Shown here: piece by piece, positions 6,847-12,685 of the stretch
Layout: every line of letters begins with the position of its first letter
How positions within the stretch are numbered: position 1 is the first letter of the stretch
Assembly (NCBI RefSeq): GCF_000497445.1
Contig: NZ_CM002285.1
Location: 1,069,816-1,084,866, forward strand
DNA: 15,051 bases
From: Streptomyces roseochromogenus subsp. oscitans DS 12.976
Lineage (GTDB): Bacteria > Actinomycetota > Actinomycetes > Streptomycetales > Streptomycetaceae
Direction: 5' to 3'
Translations under genes and position numbers: made by a program
The notes under the pieces: model-generated
What the model saw: only the letters and a program-made list of their open reading frames with translations
The model's database searches: none
What the model was told of the DNA's origin: nothing

Positions 6847-8271
6847 ATGGAAAGGCTCCGCGCGGGTGAAGGCATTCTCCGCCGCAAACCCATCGAGCAC
6901 ATCGAGGACACGGAGGTCCACGAGGGCGTCCGGCTGGACCGGTCGCTGGGCCTGTGGCAGCTCACCGCGATCGGGGTGGGCGGCATCATCGGCGCGGGCA
7001 TCTTCACGCTGGCCGGCACGGTGGCCAACGGCACGGCCGGACCCGCGGTGCTGGTGTCGTTCCTGATCGCCGGTGTGGCGAGCGCCTGTGCGGCGCTGTC
7101 GTACGCCGAGTTCGCCGGGCTGATCCCGAAGGCGGGGTCGGCGTACACCTACGGCTACGCGGTGCTCGGCGAGTTCGCGGGCTGGTTCATCGGCTGGGAC
7201 CTGCTGCTGGAGTACACCGCGATCGTGGCGGTCGTCGCGATCGGCATCTCCGGCTATTTCGGCTTCCTGGTCCAGGAGATGGGCGCGAAACTGCCGCACT
7301 GGATGCTGGGGGCGCCGGGCACCGGGGACGGGCACCGGGTCGATCTGTTCGCGGTGATCCTGTGTCTGCTGATCGCCTGGCTGCTGAACCTGGGCATCCG
7401 CAGCGCGGCCCGCTTCGAGACCCTCGTGGTGGCGCTGAAGGTCCTGGTGGTGCTGATGGTGATCGGGGTCGGCGTGTTCCACATCGACACGGCGAACTAC
7501 CATCCGTTCTTCCCGTACGGCGTCGGCGGCGCCTTCACCGGCGCGGCCACCGTGTTCTTCGCGGTGTTCGGCTACGACGCCATGTCGACGGCGGCCGAGG
7601 AGTCCAGGGACGCCCAGCGGCACATGCCGAAGGCGATCATCTACTCGCTGGTGATCTCCATGGTGCTGTACGTGGCGGCCTGTCTGGTGCTGACGGGCAT
7701 GCAGAACTACCGGCACATCGACCCCAAGAGCGGCTTCTCCACCGCCTTCAAGTCGGTGGGCCTGGACCGGCTCGCGGACGTCATCGCGGTGGGCGCGATC
7801 ATCGGCATCCTCACGGTGATGTTCACGTTCATGCTCGGCGTGACCCGTGTCTGGTTCTCCATGTCCCGTGACGGACTGCTGCCCAGCTGGTTCGCGAAGA
7901 CGCACCCGACCCGCCATGTGCCGACCCGCGTGACGTGGATCGTCGGGGTGGCGTCGGCCGCCATCGCCGGGTTCGTCCCGATCGGCTCGGCGGCCGAACT
8001 GACCAACATCGGCATCCTGCTGGCGTTCGTGGTGGTGTGCACCGCGGTGATCGTGCTGCGCTACCGGCGTCCGGAGCTGCCGCGCACCTTCCGTACACCG
8101 TGGATGCCCGTCGTGCCGGCGCTGGGTGTCGTCTTCTCGATCTGGCTGATCACGTTCCTGATGTGGGAGACCTGGGTCCGGTTCGCGGTGTGGTTCGTGA
8201 TCGGCTGCGCGGTCTACTTCGGCTACTCCTACAAGCGCTCGGCGCTGGCCGGACGGCAGCCCGCGGAATAG
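6847..8271 (+). CDS. APC-family amino acid permease (cationic amino acid transporter type)
   Basis: 474 residues with about 12 membrane helices. The first helix carries GVGGIIGAGIF (43-53), the backbone amino-acid-binding motif of the APC superfamily. SYAEFAGLIPKAGSAYTY and EFAGWFIGWDLLLEY follow, as in the CAT subgroup (for example Bacillus YfnA-like proteins). The sixth helix contains FFAVFGYDAMSTAAEES, followed by RDAQRHMPKAI, also typical of the subgroup. The likely role is proton-coupled uptake of amino acids across the cytoplasmic membrane; the exact substrate is not determined by these motifs. The gap after the LysR-type gene is 69 bp with no clear -10/-35 pair, so either read-through or its own promoter is possible. 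Its stop codon lies in the loop of a hairpin shared with the facing capA-like gene. Confidence 0.92.
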   Translation: MERLRAGEGILRRKPIEHIEDTEVHEGVRLDRSLGLWQLTAIGVGGIIGAGIFTLAGTVANGTAGPAVLVSFLIAGVASACAALSYAEFAGLIPKAGSAYTYGYAVLGEFAGWFIGWDLLLEYTAIVAVVAIGISGYFGFLVQEMGAKLPHWMLGAPGTGDGHRVDLFAVILCLLIAWLLNLGIRSAARFETLVVALKVLVVLMVIGVGVFHIDTANYHPFFPYGVGGAFTGAATVFFAVFGYDAMSTAAEESRDAQRHMPKAIIYSLVISMVLYVAACLVLTGMQNYRHIDPKSGFSTAFKSVGLDRLADVIAVGAIIGILTVMFTFMLGVTRVWFSMSRDGLLPSWFAKTHPTRHVPTRVTWIVGVASAAIAGFVPIGSAAELTNIGILLAFVVVCTAVIVLRYRRPELPRTFRTPWMPVVPALGVVFSIWLITFLMWETWVRFAVWFVIGCAVYFGYSYKRSALAGRQPAE

Positions 8272-8280
8272 CTCGGGCTG
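8257..8280. terminator. Hairpin between convergent permease and CapA-like genes
   Basis: CAGCCCG (8257-8263) and CGGGCTG (8274-8280) form a perfect 7-bp GC-rich stem with a 10-base loop. The loop contains the permease stop codon TAG (8269-8271), and the right arm ends one base before the stop codon of the facing gene. There is no strong U tract, as is common for actinobacterial terminators. The symmetric position suggests a bidirectional terminator. Confidence 0.5.
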
Positions 8281-8281
8281 A

Positions 8282-9433
8282 TCACTCCCCCATGACCAGG
8301 CCGTCCTTGGCGGCGCCGCGGCTGAGCACCACGTCCCGGATGCGGTCGCGCACCCCGTCAAGGGCGGCGGCGCCGTCGGCGATGGCCCGGTTGACGTCCA
8401 CGACCCGGCCGGCGTCGAGGTCGTACAGCTGCGGGATGAACTCGGCCTTGGTGACCCGCCAGCGTGCGCCCTGCCGCGCGGGCGGGGCGAAGGTGAAGCG
8501 GCCGATCGTGGACTCGTTGCCGCGCCCGTCCCGGACGCCCTGGGCGTTGTACATCGCGCCGGCGATCTGGTCGCCCATGCCGTAGATCACCCAGGTGCCG
8601 TTGACCTTCTCGTACGCCTGCGGGACATGGGCGTGGGTGCCGAGGATCAGGTCGATGTCCGGGCGGCCGTCGGTGGCGGCGGCGGTGAGGCGCTGGGCGA
8701 GGCCGAGCTGCAGCTTGTCCGGCGCGTCCTGCCATTCGGTGCCCCACTGCACCGAGACCACGACCACGTCGGCGCCGGCCTTCCGGGCGGCGCGGGCGTC
8801 GGCGATCATCCGCCGCTCGTCGATCAGGTTCACGGCCCAGGGCCGGCCGGAGGGCACCGCGGTGCTGTTGGTGCCGAAGGTGTACGCCAGGTGCGCGACC
8901 TTGGCGGGGCCGGCCTGCAGGATGGTGACCGAGCGGGCCTCGGCCTCGCTGCGGGCGGTGCCGGCGTGGCGGAGGCCGGCCTGGTCCATGGCGTCCAGGG
9001 TGCGGCGGATACCGTCGGCGCCGTCGTCCAGGGAGTGGTTGGAGGCGGTGGAGCAGCCGTCGTAGCCGGTCGCGACGAGGCCCTGGGCGATCTGTGGCGG
9101 TGACTTGAAGGCGGGGTAGCCGGAGTACTCGCCGTCGGCGCCGTAGACGGTCTCCATGTGACACAGCGCCAGATCGGCGCGGGCGACGACCGGTTGGACG
9201 CCGGAGAGCATGGGCCGGAAGTCGTAGCCGCCCTCGCCGGAGTCGTAGGCCGCCCGGTCGATGACGGAGGTGTGCGGCAGGACGTCACCGGAGGCGACGA
9301 GGGTGAAGCCGCGGGCGGGGGGACCGGACGGGGCCGCGTGCCCGGAGTCCCCCCGCTCATGGTTCTGGCAGGCGGCCGCGGCCGCGAGGACGACGGTGAG
9401 GGCCAGGGCCACCTGTTGTCTGCGTCCGATCAT
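8282..9433 (-). CDS. CapA-family (PGA_cap) lipoprotein, metallophosphatase-like
   Basis: 383 residues. The N-terminus has a basic start (MIGRRQQ), a hydrophobic core and AAAC with Cys22, giving a probable lipoprotein signal peptide, so the protein is predicted to sit on the outer face of the membrane. From about residue 42 it matches the CapA/PGA_cap fold, related to calcineurin-like phosphoesterases: SGD (48-50), HMET (92-95), SNHSLDDG (131-138), QWGTEW (229-234) and GTHAHVPQ (265-272), which are the expected metal-site segments. In Bacillus the family member is needed for poly-gamma-glutamate export or anchoring. No capB or capC homologue is nearby, so a polyglutamate role here is unproven. 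The ATG at 9433 follows a G-rich GGGGTGAG stretch that can act as a Shine-Dalgarno site. Confidence 0.88.
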   Translation of the reverse strand: MIGRRQQVALALTVVLAAAAACQNHERGDSGHAAPSGPPARGFTLVASGDVLPHTSVIDRAAYDSGEGGYDFRPMLSGVQPVVARADLALCHMETVYGADGEYSGYPAFKSPPQIAQGLVATGYDGCSTASNHSLDDGADGIRRTLDAMDQAGLRHAGTARSEAEARSVTILQAGPAKVAHLAYTFGTNSTAVPSGRPWAVNLIDERRMIADARAARKAGADVVVVSVQWGTEWQDAPDKLQLGLAQRLTAAATDGRPDIDLILGTHAHVPQAYEKVNGTWVIYGMGDQIAGAMYNAQGVRDGRGNESTIGRFTFAPPARQGARWRVTKAEFIPQLYDLDAGRVVDVNRAIADGAAALDGVRDRIRDVVLSRGAAKDGLVMGE

Positions 9434-9661
9434 CAGCTCACCCCAGGAATGTCGTATTACCCGACAAAGCCGTCACGGGCATATGAGTACGAACCTGGCT
9501 CATCAGATAAACAGCCTGGCCGTTGTCCTTAGCCCATCCGGTGCCGTGCCAAGCCGTTCGCCCGGACGTCTGCGCGACGGTTCACCGACGCGATCGAGCG
9601 TCCTGTGCGGACCCGTGCGCGCGCTCTGTTCCCCGGCCGCGCCCTGTGCTGCCATACGGCC
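9434..9661. promoter_or_regulatory. Divergent intergenic region between capA-like and sigma genes
   Basis: These 228 bp contain an unusually AT-rich block (about 9446-9515). Two dyads are visible: TGTCG-N7-CGACA (9450-9466), which contains the minus-strand TAATAC, a possible -10 for the capA-like gene; and ATGAG-N11-CTCAT (9483-9503), 21 bp overall. No -35/-10 pair of a known sigma class could be assigned with confidence, and no small gene is seen. Confidence 0.45.
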
Positions 9662-10231
9662 ATGACGGCCGGAACCTCACTCATCCACGGGACCGTGACA
9701 CCGACCCACCGGACGACGACCGCCGAACACGAACTCGCCGCGCTCCAGCGCGAGCACGGCGGCCCCCTCTTCACCCTGTTGCTCAGACTCTGCGACGGAG
9801 ACCGGCAGCGTGCCGAGGACCTCGTCCAGGAGACCCTGGTGCGCGCCTGGCAGCATCCCGAGGCGCTGCACGCCGACGACTTCGACTCCGTACGGCCCTG
9901 GCTGCTGACGGTCGCCCGGCGGCTCGCGATCGACGCCCGGCGGGCCCGGCAGGCACGGCCGCCGGAGACCGGCGACGAGATTCCCGAGACCGCGCGGGTG
10001 ACCGCGGATCACGCCGAACGGGCCGCCGCGATGCTCGATGTCCGGGAGGCTGTGAAGACACTCACGCCGGAACACCGTGACGTCCTGGTACTCGTGTATT
10101 TCCTCGGGGCCAGTGTGGCGGAAGCGGCGCAGACCCTGGGCGTTCCACCCGGTACCGTGAAGTCCCGCGCGTTTTACGCGCTGCGCGCGCTGCGCCGGGT
10201 CCTTCCGGGTTATGCGGCCGACCTGCACTGA
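9662..10231 (+). CDS. ECF-type RNA polymerase sigma factor (SigL-like)
   Basis: 189 residues from the ATG at 9662. Region 2 spans about 28-95 and includes LLLRLCDGDRQRAEDLVQETLVRAW and VRPWLLTVARRLAIDARR (-10 recognition and core binding). Region 4 spans about 125-180, with LTPEHRDVLVLVYFLGASVAEAA and LGVPPGTVKSRAFYALRALR, the helix-turn-helix that reads the -35 element. There is no region 1.1 or 3, as expected for ECF factors. Overall pattern and the downstream ZAS anti-sigma gene recall mycobacterial SigL-RslA. No strong Shine-Dalgarno site precedes 9662; a GTG at 9695 (178 aa) is an alternative and would keep both domains whole. An in-frame upstream extension to 9605 lacks family features. 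It is unusual that 830 bp and another gene separate it from the anti-sigma gene. Confidence 0.9.
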   Translation: MTAGTSLIHGTVTPTHRTTTAEHELAALQREHGGPLFTLLLRLCDGDRQRAEDLVQETLVRAWQHPEALHADDFDSVRPWLLTVARRLAIDARRARQARPPETGDEIPETARVTADHAERAAAMLDVREAVKTLTPEHRDVLVLVYFLGASVAEAAQTLGVPPGTVKSRAFYALRALRRVLPGYAADLH

Positions 10232-10235
10232 AACC

Positions 10236-10276
10236 GGCCGCAGAGCAAAGCTCTCGCAAAGCGCCTTGCTGTGGCC
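10236..10276 (+). terminator. Hairpin after the sigma gene (terminator or attenuator)
   Basis: GGCCGCAG (10236-10243) pairs with CTGTGGCC (10269-10276), with one G-T wobble, and CAA/TTG can extend the stem after a two-base bulge. A competing small hairpin, AGAGC-AAA-GCTCT (10242-10254), overlaps the left arm. It begins 5 bases after the sigma stop codon. It could terminate or attenuate transcription before the next gene; mutually exclusive folds are possible but unproven. Confidence 0.4.
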
Positions 10277-10383
10277 CCCGTTCGGGCAATGGGCTGTCCT
10301 CATCCGCGTTCCGGGCGAGGGCCAGGGCTGCGCTCCGACGGGGTCGGGGCGACGGGTACGTACCGGAGGAAGGGCAGGAAGGG

Positions 10384-10899
10384 ATGCTGCACAGAGGGCA
10401 CGAGAGCACGGACGGCACCGGCGGCGGTGAACTGGCCGTCCCCATGGCCTGGTTGTACGCCGAGTACATCGCCGACGAGCTGCTGCGCACGGGCGATCTG
10501 ATGCCGCCGACGTCTTTCGAGTTCCGGGCCGGCCGGGACGCCCTGGCGCTCACCGTCTTCCTGTCCGACACCGACGGGGAGCTGTCCGGGATCCGGGTGA
10601 TCTCCCAGCTGGAGCACTGGCTGTCGCTGACCGCCTACGACCAGCCGTGGCGGGACTGGGTGCGCGAGCGCATGGCCGAGCTGGCCGACGCGGCCGAGCG
10701 GTCCGGCACCCGCTGCCCCGATCTGGCCCTGGCGGCGGACGCCTGGCGCTGGCTGGAGGAGACCGAGCTGCTCGCGCCGGACCTGGACGCGGTGCCGGGC
10801 GGCGGTGCGCCGGCCGGAGAGGACGACGGGCCGAAGGTGTGGACACCGGCCTGGCGGCTGGGACTGCCCCTCGGGCACCTCGCGATCCACCTCTTCTGA
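10384..10899 (+). CDS. Uncharacterised 171-aa protein between sigma and anti-sigma genes
   Basis: I do not recognise a family. The frame has strong GC3 bias, and AGGAAGGG directly before the ATG plus GGAGG at 10365-10369 suggest ribosome binding, so it is very likely a real gene. No signal peptide or membrane helix is seen, so it should be cytoplasmic. A helical N-terminal part (AWLYAEYIADELLRTG) is followed by a strand-like section (SFEFRAGRDALALTVFLS), then a Trp-rich helical part (LEHWLSLTAYDQPWRDWVRERM). An acidic Gly/Ala/Pro linker around residues 135-150 precedes a final short WTPAWRLGLPLGHLAIHLF. One Cys (residue 111) and no metal motif are present. Its position suggests a role with the sigma/anti-sigma pair, but that is inference only. 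The 152-bp gap upstream contains the hairpin at 10236-10276 and a 10-bp palindrome GGTACGTACC (10355-10364), 19 bases before the start. Confidence 0.8.
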   Translation: MLHRGHESTDGTGGGELAVPMAWLYAEYIADELLRTGDLMPPTSFEFRAGRDALALTVFLSDTDGELSGIRVISQLEHWLSLTAYDQPWRDWVRERMAELADAAERSGTRCPDLALAADAWRWLEETELLAPDLDAVPGGGAPAGEDDGPKVWTPAWRLGLPLGHLAIHLF

Positions 10900-10952
10900 G
10901 GTCTTTCCCGAGGTTTCTCGAAATCCGACCAATCCGCGGGCCGCGCCGCTCC

Positions 10953-10972
10953 GAATCTCCTCTCCGGGATTC
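10953..10972 (+). other. Small inverted repeat downstream of the unknown gene
   Basis: GAATCTC (10953-10959) and GGGATTC (10966-10972) can pair over 7 positions (one wobble) with a 6-base loop. It lies 54 bases after the stop codon at 10897-10899 and may be a terminator or regulator site. Evidence is limited to the dyad itself. Confidence 0.3.
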
Positions 10973-11010
10973 TGTGGTGGCTTGAGTGATTCGGCTGTCG
11001 GCTGCGTACG

Positions 11011-11045
11011 GATGGGTGCACGGAGTAACCCCACCCGCACCCATC
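11011..11045 (+). promoter_or_regulatory. Inverted repeat directly upstream of the anti-sigma ribosome site
   Basis: GATGGGTGC (11011-11019) and GCACCCATC (11037-11045) are perfect 9-bp complements around a 17-base spacer. The right arm ends 5 bases before GAGG (11051-11054), the Shine-Dalgarno site of the anti-sigma gene. In RNA this would be a stem just upstream of the ribosome site; in DNA it could be an operator. A 7-bp tandem TCGGCTG repeat (10991-11004) lies just upstream. Confidence 0.5.
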
Positions 11046-11061
11046 GGCACGAGGATTCGGC

Positions 11062-11718
11062 ATGAGGTCCCTGGAAAGGCATCGCGACGTCGGCGCGTAC
11101 GCGCTCGGCGTGCTGGACGAGGCGGAGGCCTTCCGCTTCGAGGACCACCTCATGGAGTGCCCGCAGTGCGCGGCACAGGTGACCGAATTCGGGTCGGCCA
11201 CACGGCAGTTGATGCTGTACCGCCGGGCCACGCCGCGCTTTGTGCATCCCCTGGCACAGCCCGGTCCCCGGCTGCTGGACCGGCTGCTCGGCGAGGTCGC
11301 GCGCCGGCAGCGGGTGCGCCGCCGCCGCTTCCTGTACGGGCTGGCCGCCTCGGTGGTGCTGGCCGTCGCCGGTCCGGGGATCGTGGCCTTCGCCGGCCAC
11401 CAGGAGCCGGCGGCCGCGCACGTCACCGCGGCGACGGATCCGCAGACCGGGGTGTGGGCCGAGGTCACGGCCGACGGCGGGGACACGGGCAGCCGGCTGC
11501 TGCTGCGGGTGAAGGACGGCACCGGCCCGCACCGGTGCCGGCTCTTGGTCGTGGGCCGTGACGGCTCCGAACAGGTTGTCGGCACCTGGACCGAACGCGG
11601 CCACGACACCGGCACCTTCACCGCGCTCGGGTCCTCCACGATGCGACCCGACCAGATCGACCGCTACGAGGTGCGCACCGAGGAGGGGCAGCGCCTGGTG
11701 TCCGTCGAGGCGTCGTAG
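11062..11718 (+). CDS. Zinc-binding membrane anti-sigma factor (ZAS / zf-HC2 domain)
   Basis: 218 residues. The N-terminal ZAS domain (about 1-60) carries HLMECPQC (residues 29-36), an H-x3-C-x2-C motif, plus His7; in ZAS proteins these bind zinc and hold the sigma factor, often in a redox-sensitive way. A basic stretch, RRQRVRRRR (81-89), precedes one membrane helix at about 90-112, giving an N-in orientation. Residues about 120-218 form an extracytoplasmic domain like the C-terminal part of RskA/RslA proteins, with WAEVTADGGDTGSRLLLRVK and VVGTWTERG. The likely partner is the ECF sigma factor encoded at 9662-10231. The ATG has GAGG 7 bases upstream. The last codons and the stop lie inside a tandem repeat (11706-11775). 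Confidence 0.92.
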   Translation: MRSLERHRDVGAYALGVLDEAEAFRFEDHLMECPQCAAQVTEFGSATRQLMLYRRATPRFVHPLAQPGPRLLDRLLGEVARRQRVRRRRFLYGLAASVVLAVAGPGIVAFAGHQEPAAAHVTAATDPQTGVWAEVTADGGDTGSRLLLRVKDGTGPHRCRLLVVGRDGSEQVVGTWTERGHDTGTFTALGSSTMRPDQIDRYEVRTEEGQRLVSVEAS

Positions 11719-11775
11719 GTCTCACGAGGCGTCGTAGGTCTCACGTCGGCGGTCTCACGTCGTCGGCCGGTCTCA
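11706..11775. repeat. Short tandem repeat spanning both stop codons of a convergent gene pair
   Basis: CGAGGCGTCGTAGGTCTCA occurs twice in perfect tandem (11706-11724 and 11725-11743). Two degenerate units follow, both ending in GGTCTCA (11744-11757 and 11758-11775). The first unit contains the anti-sigma stop TAG, and the final TCA is the stop codon of the glycosylase gene on the other strand. Recent slippage duplication at a convergent gene end is the simplest reading. Confidence 0.8.
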
Positions 11776-12636
11776 CTTCAGCAGGCGGGACAGTCTGCGG
11801 TCCGCCAGGGGCTTGCCGCCCGTCTGGCAGGTCGGGCAGTACTGCAGCGAGGAGTCGCTGAAGGAGACCTCGCGGATGGTGTCGCCGCACACCGGGCAGG
11901 GCTCGCCGGTGCGGCCGTGGACACGCAGACCGCTCTTCTTCTCGGCCTTCAGCCGGCCGGCGGCCACACCGCGGGAGCGGTCGACCGCCTCGGTGAGCGT
12001 GGTGCGCAACGCCGCGTAGAGCCGGTGGGTCTCGTCCGGGGTCAGGGAGGCGGCGAGCTTGAACGGGGACATCTTCGCGGCGTGCAGGATCTCGTCGCTG
12101 TAGGCGTTGCCGACGCCCGCGATCAGGGACTGGTCGCGCAGCGCGCCCTTCAGCTGACGTCTCTCGTCCTTGAGCAGGGCCGCGAAGCGGTCCTCGTCGA
12201 AGTCGGCGGCGAGCGGGTCCGGGCCGAGCCGGGCGATGCCCTCGATCTGCTGGGGGTCGCGGACGACGTACACCGCGAGGCGTTTCTGGGTGCCGGCCTC
12301 GGTGAGGTCGAAGCCTTCGCCTGTCTCCAGCGCCACGCGCAGTGCGAGCGGGCCCTTGCCCGGCTTGGGCGGGCCGTCCGGCAGCCGGTCCTTCCACTGC
12401 AGCCAGCCGGCGCGGGCCAGGTGGGTCACCAGGTGCAGCCCGCTGTCCGCCGCCAGGTCCAGGAACTTGCCGTGCCGCAGCACGGCCGTCACCTCGCCGC
12501 CCTCGAAGGCGGTGACCGGAGGGTCGTACGTCTTCAGGACGCTGATGGCGACCGGCAGCACCCGTGCCACCCGGCGGCCGACCAGGTGCTCGGTGAGGAA
12601 GTCCTTCAGCGCTTCTACCTCGGGCAGTTCCGGCAT
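11773..12636 (-). CDS. Fpg/Nei-family DNA glycosylase (divergent actinobacterial type)
   Basis: 287 residues. It begins MPELPEVEALKDFL: Pro2 is the Schiff-base nucleophile and Glu3 the partner acid in this family. RHGKF gives the conserved Lys57. The helix-two-turn-helix is at about 162-199, with SLIAGVGNAYSDEIL containing Asn177. A C4 zinc finger has Cys247, Cys250, Cys267 and Cys270 with 16 residues between the pairs. It would excise damaged bases and cut at the resulting site. Differences from E. coli Fpg: HLGMSG is replaced by HLARAG, losing the void-filling Met; the DPRRFG region reads TQKRLA; and the zinc-finger Arg before the third Cys is Ser262. Substrate range may therefore differ from 8-oxoguanine. 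There is no strong ribosome site and the start looks leaderless. The PAS-GAF-SpoIIE gene lies 49 bp upstream on the same strand. Confidence 0.9.
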   Translation of the reverse strand: MPELPEVEALKDFLTEHLVGRRVARVLPVAISVLKTYDPPVTAFEGGEVTAVLRHGKFLDLAADSGLHLVTHLARAGWLQWKDRLPDGPPKPGKGPLALRVALETGEGFDLTEAGTQKRLAVYVVRDPQQIEGIARLGPDPLAADFDEDRFAALLKDERRQLKGALRDQSLIAGVGNAYSDEILHAAKMSPFKLAASLTPDETHRLYAALRTTLTEAVDRSRGVAAGRLKAEKKSGLRVHGRTGEPCPVCGDTIREVSFSDSSLQYCPTCQTGGKPLADRRLSRLLK

Positions 12637-12642
12637 AGGTCC

Positions 12643-12664
12643 AGAGTGCCACCCGGTACTGACA
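12643..12664 (-). promoter_or_regulatory. Possible RecA-NDp (PafBC-type) DNA-damage promoter of the glycosylase gene
   Basis: Read on the minus strand: TGTCAGT, then A, 8 bases, then CACTCT, then 6 bases to the ATG. The RecA-independent actinobacterial damage promoter is tTGTCRGTG-N8-TAnnnT. The first block matches 7 of its core bases and the spacing to the second block is exact, but the ninth base is A instead of G and the -10 begins CA instead of TA. The position would give a leaderless transcript. It lies wholly in the 49-bp gap before the gene. Confidence 0.5.
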
Positions 12665-12685
12665 CCTCCCCCACGGTGAGCCCGA

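Noticed and set aside
5791..8361. 856-codon open frame on the minus strand across the LysR-type and permease genes.
   Set aside because: It is rich in Arg, Asp, His and Gln with no family features, and covers two well-supported genes on the other strand.
8282..9433. Possibility of a poly-gamma-glutamate capsule locus around the CapA-like gene.
   Set aside because: No capB, capC or capE homologue is present in the window; CapA-like lipoproteins are common outside capsule clusters.
9490..9530. GAACC followed by CGTTGTC considered as a SigL-type autoregulatory promoter upstream of the sigma gene.
   Set aside because: The spacer is about 25 bases instead of the 16-18 expected for ECF promoters.
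10354..10364. GGGTAC with the palindrome GGTACGTACC considered as a SigB-type -10 element for the unknown gene.
   Set aside because: No GNNTN -35 element lies at the 14-16 base spacing, so the promoter class is not supported; only the small palindrome is recorded.
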